This document shows, in pieces, positions 17,036-24,724 of a stretch of 64,000 bases of DNA. Both the position numbers and the translations under genes were made by a program. The first letter of the stretch is position 1; each line of letters opens with the position of its first letter. The notes under the pieces were generated by a model, which was not told the DNA's origin, did not search any database, and was given only the letters and a program-made list of their open reading frames with translations. Source of the DNA: Bradyrhizobium sp. MOS002 (GTDB lineage: Bacteria > Pseudomonadota > Alphaproteobacteria > Rhizobiales > Xanthobacteraceae); NCBI RefSeq assembly GCF_003020115.1, contig NZ_PYFX01000001.1, positions 759,501-823,500 of the forward strand. Reading direction: 5' to 3'.

Positions 17036-17323
17036 GCCAGATACGCCTCACCTCCCCGTGAGATGACTTCGTCTGCTCTGTTCCGACGACATTTGACCGC
17101 TTCCGACGAAGCCATTTTCCAAGGCCCGCGAAAACCGCCGGAAAGCCTGGCCATGTAGATTGTCTGCGATGATCAACAATGGAGTTCGGTCATGTGGGGT
17201 CATTTGTTCAGCTTGATCTATCGCCTCTCCTGCCGAGCCACCTTGATCGAAATCGGGACCGGCCGCTCGCCGCGATAGAGGCCAATTTAGGTAAGATGGA
17301 TTGACCAGATAACGGAGGGTGTC

Positions 17324-17689
17324 ATGCGAAAGCTGATCCTGATCGCCGCAATGTCGCTGCTGGCAAGCCATGCCTATGCCGGCGGACCACGGAGCCTTAG
17401 CCTTGCGGCGACAAATGCGAGCCAGATCACCGAGCAGCCGGCAATGACAGCAGCCACGCAGCCACAAGCTCCGGCGGCGGCGCCCGCGAATGTCCAGACG
17501 GCGACCACGGCCCCAACTTCAACGTCGCCGGCAGCAACTGCCACGACAACCGCGACCGCTCCGACCGCAACTCAGTCCACTGCAGCACCAGTTGCCAGCT
17601 CGAGAGAAACGGCAAAGCCGAAGCGTCGCCAGCCATCCACCGAGGCGCGCGTGATCCGCGAACTGCATCGGCATGGGATTTACTGGTAA
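17324..17689 (+). CDS. Small secreted Ala/Thr/Pro-rich protein
   Basis: 121 residues. A clear Sec signal peptide (MRKLILIAAMSLLASHAYAG, cleavage after AYA) is followed by about 70 residues of low-complexity Ala/Thr/Pro/Gln, then a basic, ordered tail STEARVIRELHRHGIYW. The strikingly specific C-terminus suggests the tail is the functional part and the middle is a flexible spacer. Ribosome site GGAGGG precedes the ATG. It is a single gene between a GS-like gene and the liv operon. No function is recognised. Confidence 0.7.
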   Translation: MRKLILIAAMSLLASHAYAGGPRSLSLAATNASQITEQPAMTAATQPQAPAAAPANVQTATTAPTSTSPAATATTTATAPTATQSTAAPVASSRETAKPKRRQPSTEARVIRELHRHGIYW

Positions 17690-17709
17690 GAGGGCATAGC
17701 CCTCACGTT

Positions 17710-17789
17710 CGTCAGTGCGAGCGCAGCGAAGCAATCCAGAATCTTTCCGCGGCGGCAGTCTGGATTGCTTCGCTGCGCTCGCAATGACG
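17710..17789. repeat. Palindromic intergenic repeat, family B
   Basis: 80-base hairpin element nearly identical in arms to the copy at 15463, lying between the small secreted protein gene and the end of the minus-strand liv operon (convergent gap). Confidence 0.9.
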
Positions 17790-17824
17790 ATTGTGTGGCA
17801 CGAGCGTTCGGCCCCTCGCCAGCC

Positions 17825-18553
17825 TCAAATCCCCAGATATTTGTGCTGCAGATCCGGCTCGGCCAACAGTTCATCCGAGGTGCCGCTCCACACCGTCTTG
17901 CCGCGCTCGATGATGGTGTGGCGGTCGCAGATGCGGGCCAGGTGGTCGACGTTCTTGTCGACGACCAAGATCGACTGTCCCCGGCTCTTGAGCAGCGACA
18001 GGCAGCTCCAGATCTCTTCGCGGATCAGGGGCGCCAAACCTTCGGTCGCTTCATCCAGGATGAGGAGCTTCGGGTTGGTCATCAGCGCGCGGCCGATCGC
18101 GAGCATCTGCTGCTCGCCGCCGGAGAGCTGGTTGCCCATGTTGGAGGCGCGCTCGGCGAGGCGCGGAAACATCACGTAGATCGCCGCAAGCGTCCAGGGA
18201 TTGCTGCTGTCGAAACGATCGGCGGCGGCCGCGACCAGGTTTTCGCGCACGGTGAGGTTCGGGAAGATCTGCCGCCCCTCGGGGACGAGGCCGACACCGA
18301 GTTGCGCGATCCTGTAGGACGGTTGCGTCCGCACTTCCGAGCCCGCAAAGCGGATGCTGCCTGCGCGCGCCGGCGTCAGGCCCATGATGGAGCGGATGGT
18401 CGTGGTCTTGCCCATGCCGTTGCGGCCCATCAGCGAGACCATCTCGCCTGATTTGACCGACAGCGACAAGCCGAACAGCACCTGGGACAGGCCGTAGCAG
18501 GTCTCGATGCCGTCAACCTCGAGCAGCGTGTCACCCGCCAGTTTTTCAGCCAT
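17825..18553 (-). CDS. livF: Branched-chain/aromatic-acid-type ABC transporter ATPase (LivF)
   Basis: 242 residues. Walker A GRNGMGKTT (about 43-51), signature LSGGEQQML (about 143), Walker B LLILDEATEG (about 163) and the short LivF length identify the second ATPase of a HAAT-family importer. It is the last gene of the minus-strand livH-livM-livG-livF run and overlaps livG by eight bases. The cluster has no binding-protein gene. A BoxR-type operator upstream of livH suggests the system imports benzoate or a related acid rather than amino acids. Confidence 0.88.
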   Translation of the reverse strand: MAEKLAGDTLLEVDGIETCYGLSQVLFGLSLSVKSGEMVSLMGRNGMGKTTTIRSIMGLTPARAGSIRFAGSEVRTQPSYRIAQLGVGLVPEGRQIFPNLTVRENLVAAAADRFDSSNPWTLAAIYVMFPRLAERASNMGNQLSGGEQQMLAIGRALMTNPKLLILDEATEGLAPLIREEIWSCLSLLKSRGQSILVVDKNVDHLARICDRHTIIERGKTVWSGTSDELLAEPDLQHKYLGI

Positions 18554-19313
18554 GGTGCGTCACCACGTGCGCCTCGCCGAGATAGGCGCGCTTGACGTCC
18601 TCGTTCGCGCGGATCGCGGCCGGATCGCCGGAGGCGATGACGCGGCCATAGACCAGCACCGAGATACGGTCGGCCAGCGCAAACACCGCCGGCATGTCGT
18701 GCTCGACCAGCACGATCGAGACCTCTTTGCGCAGCTCCTGGAGCAGCTGCACCATGCGCTGGGACTCGGTGACGCCGAGGCCCGCCATCGGCTCGTCGAG
18801 CAGCAAAAGTTTCGGCTTGCTTGCCAGCGCAACCGCCAGCTCGATCTGGCGACGCTCGCCATGGCTGAGCCTGGACACCAGGACATCGGCACGATGGGCG
18901 AGACCGACGCGGTCGAGCGCGGCATGCGCGGCATCGCGCAGGCCCTTCTCCTTGCGTGCATCGGCGAAGAAGCGGAACGAGGTGCCGGCATGCGCTTGCG
19001 CCGCGAGCGCGACATTGTCCGCGGCGGTGAAGTCGAGCAGCAGCGAGGTGATCTGGAACGAACGTGCGAGGCCCAGCGCGCAGCGGCGATAGGCCGGCAG
19101 GTAGGTGATGTCGCGCCCCGCCAGCGAGACGCTGCCGGAATGCGGCTCCAAATGGCCGGTGAGCTGGCTGATCAGCGTGGTCTTGCCGGCGCCGTTCGGG
19201 CCGATGATGGCGTGCAGCTCACCTGCCGCGACGTCGAGCGAGACGTTGTCGGTCGCAATGATGCCGCCGAAGCGGCGCACCAGCCTGTCGACACGGAGCA
19301 GCGGCTCAGCCAC
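18546..19313 (-). CDS. livG: Branched-chain/aromatic-acid-type ABC transporter ATPase (LivG)
   Basis: 255 residues, GTG start after GGGAGG. Walker A GPNGAGKTTL (about 38-47), signature LSHGERRQIELA (about 152; SHG instead of SGG, as is common in LivG) and Walker B LLLDEPMAGL (about 173) are present. The C-terminal AYLGEA motif is typical of LivG. The start overlaps the end of livM by eight bases, so translation is coupled. Works with LivF as an ATPase heterodimer. Confidence 0.88.
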   Translation of the reverse strand: MAEPLLRVDRLVRRFGGIIATDNVSLDVAAGELHAIIGPNGAGKTTLISQLTGHLEPHSGSVSLAGRDITYLPAYRRCALGLARSFQITSLLLDFTAADNVALAAQAHAGTSFRFFADARKEKGLRDAAHAALDRVGLAHRADVLVSRLSHGERRQIELAVALASKPKLLLLDEPMAGLGVTESQRMVQLLQELRKEVSIVLVEHDMPAVFALADRISVLVYGRVIASGDPAAIRANEDVKRAYLGEAHVVTHHG

Positions 19314-20250
19314 GATTGAGCCTCCCGAGCAGGCCCATGATGCCGCCGCGGCCGAACAGAACGATCAGCAGCAGCATCGGGCCCATGATCAGCGCCCAGT
19401 ATTCGGTGAGCTGCGACAAGAATTCTTCCAGCAGCAAATAGACCACCGCGCCGATGACCGGACCGAACAACGTGCCCATGCCCCCGAGGATCACCATCAC
19501 CATGAGGTCGCCGGAACGCGTCCAGTACATCGCGGCCGGGCTAACGAAATCCGTGTTGTTGGCGAGCAGCGCGCCGGCAAGGCCGCACATCATGCCGGAG
19601 ATGACGAAGCAGACCAGCTGGTAGCGTTTCGAGGGAAAGCCGATCGCCTGCATGCGCTGCTCGTTGGAGCGCAGGCCCTGCAGGACGAGACCGAAGCGCG
19701 AATTGGCGATGCGCCAGATCAGGAAAACGACGCCGAACAAGCAGGCGAGGCAGAGATAATAGAACTGCGTGCGGTTCGACAGATTGACCAGCCCGGAGAA
19801 GTCGCTGCGCTTGTAGATGGTGAGGCCATCATCGCCGCCATAACGCGCCAGCCCCGATGCGACGTAATAGGCCATTTGCGCGAAGGCGAGCGTGATCATG
19901 ATGAAGTAAACGCCACGCGTGCGAAGCGAGAGCGCGCCGATCACGACGGCGTAAGTCGCGGAGGCCGCAAGCGCGACCGGAAACTGGATGAAGCCGCTTC
20001 CCACGCCTTCCTGCGCCAGCATGCCGACCGCGTAGCCGCCGATGCCGAGATAGGCGGCGTGGCCAAAACTCATCATGCCGCCAAAACCCATGATGAGGTT
20101 GAGGCTCGCGGCCGCCAGCGCCAGGATGACGATTCGGGTGAACAGCGTCAGGATGAAGATGTTGCCGGAGAGTTGCGAATACAGCGGCAGCAGCACGAGG
20201 CCCGCCAGCATCAGGGCCGTGACGGCCTTAGCTACAGTAAAAGTCTTCAT
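19306..20250 (-). CDS. livM: Branched-chain/aromatic-acid-type ABC permease (LivM)
   Basis: 314 residues with about eight to ten membrane segments. The LivM hallmarks LNLIMGFGGMMSFGHAAYLGIGGYAVG (about 50-75), RTRGVYFIMITLAFAQM (about 110-126) and GGMGTLFGPVIGAVVY near the C-terminus are present. It starts with ATG overlapping the TGA of livH. The coupling loop for the ATPases is the LRSNEQRMQAIG stretch near residue 196. Confidence 0.88.
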   Translation of the reverse strand: MKTFTVAKAVTALMLAGLVLLPLYSQLSGNIFILTLFTRIVILALAAASLNLIMGFGGMMSFGHAAYLGIGGYAVGMLAQEGVGSGFIQFPVALAASATYAVVIGALSLRTRGVYFIMITLAFAQMAYYVASGLARYGGDDGLTIYKRSDFSGLVNLSNRTQFYYLCLACLFGVVFLIWRIANSRFGLVLQGLRSNEQRMQAIGFPSKRYQLVCFVISGMMCGLAGALLANNTDFVSPAAMYWTRSGDLMVMVILGGMGTLFGPVIGAVVYLLLEEFLSQLTEYWALIMGPMLLLIVLFGRGGIMGLLGRLNRG

Positions 20251-21164
20251 CGACGGTTGGCCGGAAACAGCCCCTCCGGGCGCACCACCAGCACGATCGC
20301 CATCAGCAGATAGATCAGCATGGACGACAGCGCGGGCGCGGCGGTGGAGGCCGCGGCGCCGCTCAGCACCTGCCGCAACAGATTGGGCAGGAAGGCGCGG
20401 CCGAGCGTGTCGATCATGCCGACGAAGATCGCGGCCAGGAACGCGCCGCGGATCGAACCGATTCCGCCGATCACGATGATGACGAAGGCGAGGATCAGGA
20501 TGTTCTCGCCCATGCCGATCTGCACGGTGAGGATCGGCGCCTGCATCAACCCGGCAAGACCGGCGAGCGCGGCACCGAGGCCGAACACCAGGGTGTAGAG
20601 CAGCTTGATGTTGATGCCGAGCGCACCGATCATCTCGCGGTTGGATGCGCCGGCCCGGATCAGCATGCCGATGCGGGTGCGCATCACGCCGAGATAGAGC
20701 AGCAGCGCGACCAGCAGCGCCACGACGATGATGGCGAGGCGATAAGCGGGATAGTGAATACCCGGCAGGATCGGCACCGGCACGGTGAGCCAGGCCGGCA
20801 GCGGCAGCGCAAGCCCGGCCGGCCCCCAGATCAGCCGCACGGCTTCATTGAAGAACAGGATCAGGCCGAAGGTCGCGAGCACGTGGTCGAGATGGTCGCG
20901 TCCGTACAGATGCCGCAGCGCGGTCATCTCAAGCACGATGCCGAGCACGAGCGTCGCGCCGAGCGCCAGCAGCGCGCCGAGCAGGAAGCTGCCGGTCCAG
21001 GCCGCGAAGGTCGCGGCGAAATAGGCGCCCATCATGTAGAGCGAGCCGTGCGCAAGGTTGACGAGATCCATGATCCCGAACACCAGCGTCAGGCCGGCGG
21101 CGAGCAGGAACAGCAGCAGGCCGAACTGCAATCCGTTCAAGAACTGTTCGACGACGAGCAGCAT
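20247..21164 (-). CDS. livH: Branched-chain/aromatic-acid-type ABC permease (LivH)
   Basis: 305 residues; ATG at 21164 (a TTG one codon earlier is also in frame), preceded by AAAGAG. LivH motifs are visible: LVFGIMDLVNLAHGSLYMMGAYFA (about 26-50), then GIGSIRGAFLAAIFVGMIDT near residue 235. It is the first gene of the permease/ATPase operon, with a roughly 310-base leader containing three phased TGCA half-sites. Since all Liv systems need a periplasmic binding protein, it must use one from elsewhere; solitary candidates lie at 32392 and 35270. Confidence 0.88.
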   Translation of the reverse strand: MLLVVEQFLNGLQFGLLLFLLAAGLTLVFGIMDLVNLAHGSLYMMGAYFAATFAAWTGSFLLGALLALGATLVLGIVLEMTALRHLYGRDHLDHVLATFGLILFFNEAVRLIWGPAGLALPLPAWLTVPVPILPGIHYPAYRLAIIVVALLVALLLYLGVMRTRIGMLIRAGASNREMIGALGINIKLLYTLVFGLGAALAGLAGLMQAPILTVQIGMGENILILAFVIIVIGGIGSIRGAFLAAIFVGMIDTLGRAFLPNLLRQVLSGAAASTAAPALSSMLIYLLMAIVLVVRPEGLFPANRR

Positions 21165-21307
21165 CAAAACTCTTTCAGGCGCACGCAGGTTCGCGCCGAT
21201 GTTCGAACACGGTCGCCATCAGTGAAAGAGCTCCCCCTGCCTGTACAAGGCGGAAAAATGGGTAATGGCAGTATCGTTCCGAGGCAAGAGCGATTCGACA
21301 CCAAACA

Positions 21308-21331
21308 TGCACTTTGTTGCATGCCGATGCA
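21308..21331 (-). promoter_or_regulatory. Tandem BoxR-type operator upstream of livH
   Basis: Three TGCA half-sites at 21308, 21318 and 21328, each separated by six bases, give two overlapping TGCA-N6-TGCA sites with exact 10-base phasing. They lie about 145 bases ahead of livH. The spacing places all half-sites on one helix face, as expected for cooperative binding. It is the most extensive BoxR-like site in the window. Confidence 0.6.
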
Positions 21332-21418
21332 TGCGATCGAGCGCCTCTCGGCAAGAAGCTACCACTCTGCAAGAACGCTGCCGTGCAGGCTGGGTCAAGC
21401 TGACGCACCCAAACCGAT

Positions 21419-21448
21419 CACCCTCCCCCCGTTGCCGGGGAGAGGGTG
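21419..21448. terminator. GC-rich stem-loop after the quorum-sensing operon
   Basis: CACCCTC...GAGGGTG arms enclosing CCCC/GGGG form a strong hairpin 33 bases past the stop of the small gene at 21481. It resembles half of a family C repeat and probably ends the luxR-luxI-small gene transcript, although no T-run follows. Confidence 0.5.
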
Positions 21449-21480
21449 TGAAATTCCTCGCAACGTCGGGAAGTATGCGC

Positions 21481-21699
21481 CTAGTGCGACGTCATCTGCC
21501 GGGGAAGGTCATCCGGCTCGGCGAGCACGCTGTTGGCTGTCGAGGCCTCCAGCGCCGCCATCCGGAACAGATAGGCGAGCGTCGCCAATCCGGTGTCTTC
21601 CGCCATCTGCGCAAGTTCGAGCGCCATGTCGGACATGTAGCCGAGATTTTCGTCCCTGATCTGTGCCATGATCTGGCTGTCCCGCATCATGTTCGACAT
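21481..21699 (-). CDS. Small conserved-looking protein coupled to the AHL synthase
   Basis: 72 residues from the ATG at 21699, one base after the stop of the LuxI gene; the ribosome site GAGCG lies inside the end of luxI. The protein (MSNMMRDSQIMAQIRDENLGYMSDMALELAQMAEDTGLATLAYLFRMAALEA...) is acidic, predicted helical and shows an amphipathic central helix. It has no signal peptide. Tight coupling suggests a role linked to quorum sensing, for example modulating the synthase or receptor, but I recognise no family. Confidence 0.65.
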   Translation of the reverse strand: MSNMMRDSQIMAQIRDENLGYMSDMALELAQMAEDTGLATLAYLFRMAALEASTANSVLAEPDDLPRQMTSH

Positions 21700-21700
21700 C

Positions 21701-22360
21701 TCAGGCGCTCTTTCGTTGCGCGGCAGCGAGGCCGCAGAGGTTGGCACGGGCGACGGCGTCCAGACGCGGGCCGTCCTGTTGGACGATCGTAGGCACGCCG
21801 ATGCGATCATGCAGGGCATCGAGCGTCTCGCGACGAATGTCGATTGTCGCCGCCATGGTCCACGCATTCTCCACCAGAGCGGGCAGACCGAGCGGGGTCA
21901 CGACGAAGCCGGCCTCATGGAAGCGCGGCAGCCACCAGGTTTCCATAATTGCGCTGACGTGCGCGATCCCCTGACCGAGGCAGAACTCCTGCACCGCCGC
22001 CATCAGTTGCAGGTTGAGCGCGCCGTCGCGGCGATCGCGCACGACGAAGTAGCGCGACCATTCCCAGACCAGCGGATCCGCCGGGCAGCCGCGCACGGCC
22101 GCCAGATGCGGGAAGACCTCGCTCATCATCGAAGGCTTGGTGGTCGGGTAGAGCCGGTGACCGCCGATGACGCGGCGTCCCTCCAGCGCAAGCAGATAGA
22201 CGGTGTCCTCGTCGTCATAGGAATCGATTTCGCGACAATCCGGCCTGCGCAGCGTCTCCCAGCGCCGCTCTTCGACGAAAAAGTCGTGCCGCAGCCGGAA
22301 ATGCTGATCAAGTACATCTTCGTAAAGGTGGCGATTTACTGCAGAAATGGCGTGAATCAT
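21701..22360 (-). CDS. bjaI: Acyl-homoserine lactone synthase, BjaI-like LuxI family
   Basis: 219 residues from the ATG at 22360 (an in-frame ATG at 22372 has GAGG five bases upstream and is an alternative). LuxI core motifs are present: RLRHDFFVEERRWE (about 22-35), DSYDDEDTVYLLAL (about 46-59), GGHRLYPT (about 66-73), and EWSRYFV (about 99-105). The sequence strongly recalls Bradyrhizobium BjaI, which makes isovaleryl-HSL from isovaleryl-CoA instead of an acyl-ACP; related enzymes RpaI and BraI use p-coumaroyl- or cinnamoyl-CoA. The CoA substrate cannot be fixed from sequence alone. It lies 82 bases after its receptor gene and is coupled to a 72-residue gene. Confidence 0.88.
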   Translation of the reverse strand: MIHAISAVNRHLYEDVLDQHFRLRHDFFVEERRWETLRRPDCREIDSYDDEDTVYLLALEGRRVIGGHRLYPTTKPSMMSEVFPHLAAVRGCPADPLVWEWSRYFVVRDRRDGALNLQLMAAVQEFCLGQGIAHVSAIMETWWLPRFHEAGFVVTPLGLPALVENAWTMAATIDIRRETLDALHDRIGVPTIVQQDGPRLDAVARANLCGLAAAQRKSA

Positions 22361-22419
22361 GAAAGCCCCCATTCGTCCTCAATGAGGGCACCCTCTGCGA
22401 AAAGAGGATGGTTCGATAT

Positions 22420-22433
22420 TGGGAAATTTCCCA
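22420..22433 (-). promoter_or_regulatory. Candidate lux-type box upstream of the AHL synthase
   Basis: Perfect 14-base palindrome TGGGAAATTTCCCA in the short receptor-synthase gap, 60 bases before the synthase start. This is where a LuxR-type activator would bind for autoinduction. Confidence 0.5.
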
Positions 22434-22442
22434 GTACGTCGC

Positions 22443-23171
22443 TTAGGGATTGATGATCTTGTTGCGAATCGCCAGTGCAACCGCATGCGTACGGTTGACG
22501 GCTCCGAGCTTGCGCCCGGCGGTTGCAAGATGCTCTTCGGCGGTACGCTGCGTGATGTGCAGTATCTCGCCGATTTCCCAGGCCGATTTGCCCTGCGAGG
22601 CCCAGGAGATCACCTCGCGCTCGCGCGGGGTGAGGCGTGCCGAGGGATACGGCGCCGGATCGAGCAGACGGCGAATGTGGTCGAAGCCATACATCGCCAT
22701 CAGGTGCAGTGCCGGCTTGCTGCGGGGATTGAGGTCGAGATGGACGCCTCCGAGCGACACCGCGGCCTCGTAACCGGTGAGTCCGTGGATCGGGACAATG
22801 AAGCCGCGCGTCATGCGAAAATCGGTGGCGCGGTTCATCACCTCGGCCGCGTTGGGCTCGAGCTCCGCATCATAGGGTGCTTCCGACCATTCGAACGGGT
22901 TGACTGACTGGCGGCACAGCCGCACCACCGGATCGAAACGGTCGTAGTTATTTTCGGTGTAGAGACCAAACCATCCCGCCGGCCAGCGCTTGGCGAGCAC
23001 CATCTGTGCAAACTGTTGGTCGGGATTGGGCAACCCCGTCACGATGATGGTTTCAAAACCGAAGCGACCAAAGGCCGATTCGAGCGCATTCATGGCGTCG
23101 GGCACCTTGCGATAGGCCCCAAGCCCCTCGATGAAGTCGAGCGCTTCCCGGCCATAATCCACGGCGGACAT
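22443..23171 (-). CDS. bjaR: LuxR-family quorum-sensing transcriptional regulator (BjaR-like)
   Basis: 242 residues from the ATG at 23171, with AGGAA nine bases upstream. An N-terminal autoinducer-binding domain (WPAGWFGLYTENNYDRFDPVVRLCRQSVNPFEW, about 62-94, with the conserved W, Y, D and P-F-W pattern) is followed by a GerE helix-turn-helix (LTPREREVISWASQGKSAWEIGEILHITQRTAEEHLATAGRKLG, about 179-222). Located directly upstream of luxI on the same strand, it is the cognate receptor. It diverges from a 58-residue gene. Confidence 0.88.
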   Translation of the reverse strand: MSAVDYGREALDFIEGLGAYRKVPDAMNALESAFGRFGFETIIVTGLPNPDQQFAQMVLAKRWPAGWFGLYTENNYDRFDPVVRLCRQSVNPFEWSEAPYDAELEPNAAEVMNRATDFRMTRGFIVPIHGLTGYEAAVSLGGVHLDLNPRSKPALHLMAMYGFDHIRRLLDPAPYPSARLTPREREVISWASQGKSAWEIGEILHITQRTAEEHLATAGRKLGAVNRTHAVALAIRNKIINP

Positions 23172-23295
23172 CGGTGCGTTTCCTGACCCTCGCTGTGCGA
23201 TATAGCACGTCTTTAGGCACTGCCTCAATTGAGCGATTCCGTAGTTTCCCGGTATCCCATTGACCCCGAAGGTTTAATCTACTTGTGGAAGAAGG

Positions 23296-23320
23296 GACGT
23301 CAAGTTACACCTGTGACGTC
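23296..23320. promoter_or_regulatory. Inverted repeat upstream of the 58-residue gene
   Basis: GACGTCA (23296-23302) and TGACGTC (23314-23320), perfect 7-base arms separated by 11 bases, 18 bases ahead of the small ORF and about 125 bases ahead of the receptor gene. It could be an operator or a leader hairpin. Confidence 0.4.
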
Positions 23321-23338
23321 TGAAGCGGGGAAACCACG

Positions 23339-23515
23339 ATGGAAGACGAGGACATCGCCCTCAACAGCGTGCTCGGCCTGGAACTCAACCGCGTGTTTTT
23401 CGCCGTCCGCGAAACGGCAAACAAGCAGAAGATCATCGAGTTCGCGCGCGGGGTGCTGCAAAGCGAGCGCACCAGGCCGGTAGAGAGCGCCTCGCCGGAA
23501 GGACCGGCGAGCTAG
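23339..23515 (+). CDS. Small 58-residue protein divergent from the LuxR gene
   Basis: A short frame beginning MEDEDIALNSVLGLELNRVF, with GGGG ten bases before the ATG. The product is acidic at the N-terminus, has a plausible amphipathic helix (about residues 8-44) and ends in a flexible SASPEGPAS tail. Codon use resembles neighbouring genes (strong third-position GC). Divergent placement from the receptor and the palindrome upstream hint at quorum regulation. No family recognised. Confidence 0.55.
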   Translation: MEDEDIALNSVLGLELNRVFFAVRETANKQKIIEFARGVLQSERTRPVESASPEGPAS

Positions 23516-23643
23516 CACGCAGTTGCGGCAGCCGACGCCGCTACAACAGATCCTGCGCCTCGCTGGCCGCCCTTACCGCTGGCTGACATCATGGCTCTCG
23601 TGAGATAATCGCCGCCGAGGATTATCTTTCGGATGCCCAGGAC

Positions 23644-24582
23644 ATGATGACGCTGCGCCAGGTTGAAGTGATCCGTGCCGTGATGGTGACGGGCACTATC
23701 GGCGGCGCGGCGAAGCTGCTGAACGTGTCGGCTCCGGGCATCAGCCGCCTCGTCAAATACACCGAGCGCTCGCTCGGCATCCGCTTCTTCCAGCGCCAGA
23801 ACGGCCGCTATTTCCCGACGCCGGAAGCCGAGAACATCTTCGAGCAGATCAACGGCGTCTACAAGAAGGTCGACGACCTCTCCGAGCTCATCTCCAAGAT
23901 CGGCCGCGGCGGATTGTCGGAGCTGCGGATTGGCTCGGTGCCGAGCATCTCGCAGGTGATGGTGCCGCGCGCGATCGAGCGCGTCCGCCGCCGCTATCCC
24001 GACCTCGGCATCGACATCAACATCCTCAAGCTCGAGGAAGCGATCGACTATCTCCTGCTCGGCCGCGGCGAGTGCGTCGCGATGAGCTATCGGCTCGACC
24101 ATTCCGGCCTCGACTTCATGCCGCTCGCTTCCGGCGAGCTCTATTGCATCGTGCCATCAGGCCACGAACTCGCCGGCCGCAAGCAGGTCTCCGCGGCCGA
24201 GATCACCCGCTATCCGCTGATCGGCATCGATCCCAACGACCCCTACGGCCGGATCATGGCCGAGATCTTCGCGCGCAACCGGCTCGCCTACAACATCACC
24301 ATTCGCGCGCGCTTCGGCACGACGGTCTGCGCGCTGGTGAAGGCGGGACTCGGCATCGCCATCATCGACCAGTTCACGGTCGCCCATGGCGGCTATCCCG
24401 GCATCGAGCTCTTGAAGATCACCGAGCCGACGCGGTTCGACACCTATATCGCGGTGAAGCGCGGCGCGCCGTTGTCGCTTCACGTCGAGTATTTCATCGA
24501 GTCCCTGCGCACCGAGATGCGTGCGGTGGAGCCGTCCCGCGTCACCGGCAAGGCCACCCCGGCGCGGGGGCGAAGAAAATAA
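23644..24582 (+). CDS. LysR-family regulator of the quinate/shikimate operon
   Basis: 312 residues. An N-terminal LysR helix-turn-helix (MTLRQVEVIRAVMVTGTIGGAAKLLNVSAPGISRLVKYTERSLGIRFFQRQNGR, about 2-55) and a periplasmic-binding-like effector domain (LRIGSVPSISQVMVPRAIERV, ...YCIVPSGHELAG, ...ARFGTTVCALVKAGLGIAIID) are seen. It is immediately upstream of and co-oriented with the shikimate dehydrogenase-transporter-dehydratase genes, 142 bases away. The likely effector is quinate, shikimate or dehydroshikimate. A CCCAT-AA-ATGGG palindrome in the gap is a candidate site. Confidence 0.85.
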   Translation: MMTLRQVEVIRAVMVTGTIGGAAKLLNVSAPGISRLVKYTERSLGIRFFQRQNGRYFPTPEAENIFEQINGVYKKVDDLSELISKIGRGGLSELRIGSVPSISQVMVPRAIERVRRRYPDLGIDINILKLEEAIDYLLLGRGECVAMSYRLDHSGLDFMPLASGELYCIVPSGHELAGRKQVSAAEITRYPLIGIDPNDPYGRIMAEIFARNRLAYNITIRARFGTTVCALVKAGLGIAIIDQFTVAHGGYPGIELLKITEPTRFDTYIAVKRGAPLSLHVEYFIESLRTEMRAVEPSRVTGKATPARGRRK

Positions 24583-24599
24583 CATTATGTTAGGTTTGC

Positions 24600-24611
24600 C
24601 CCATAAATGGG
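24600..24611 (+). promoter_or_regulatory. Candidate LysR operator upstream of the shikimate dehydrogenase gene
   Basis: CCCATAAATGGG, a palindrome in an AT-richer stretch between the LysR gene and its neighbour, flanked by two copies of a GTGTTAGG/ATGTTAGG direct repeat (24587-24594 and about 24617-24624). The position fits a promoter region. Confidence 0.35.
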
Positions 24612-24724
24612 TAATTGTGTTAGGCGAGGGAAAGGCTATCGTCGCTCGGAAGCTCCCTTGGAATTGCGCGGATTTCTCCGCTAATGGCTGGGACCGAACG
24701 CTCCCAACGAGACGATAGCGAACC

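Noticed and set aside
17796..17810. TGGCACGAGCGTTCG near the end of the liv operon as a sigma-54 promoter
   Set aside because: Lacks the GC element at -12 (TTCG instead of TTGC) and is not upstream of a gene start.
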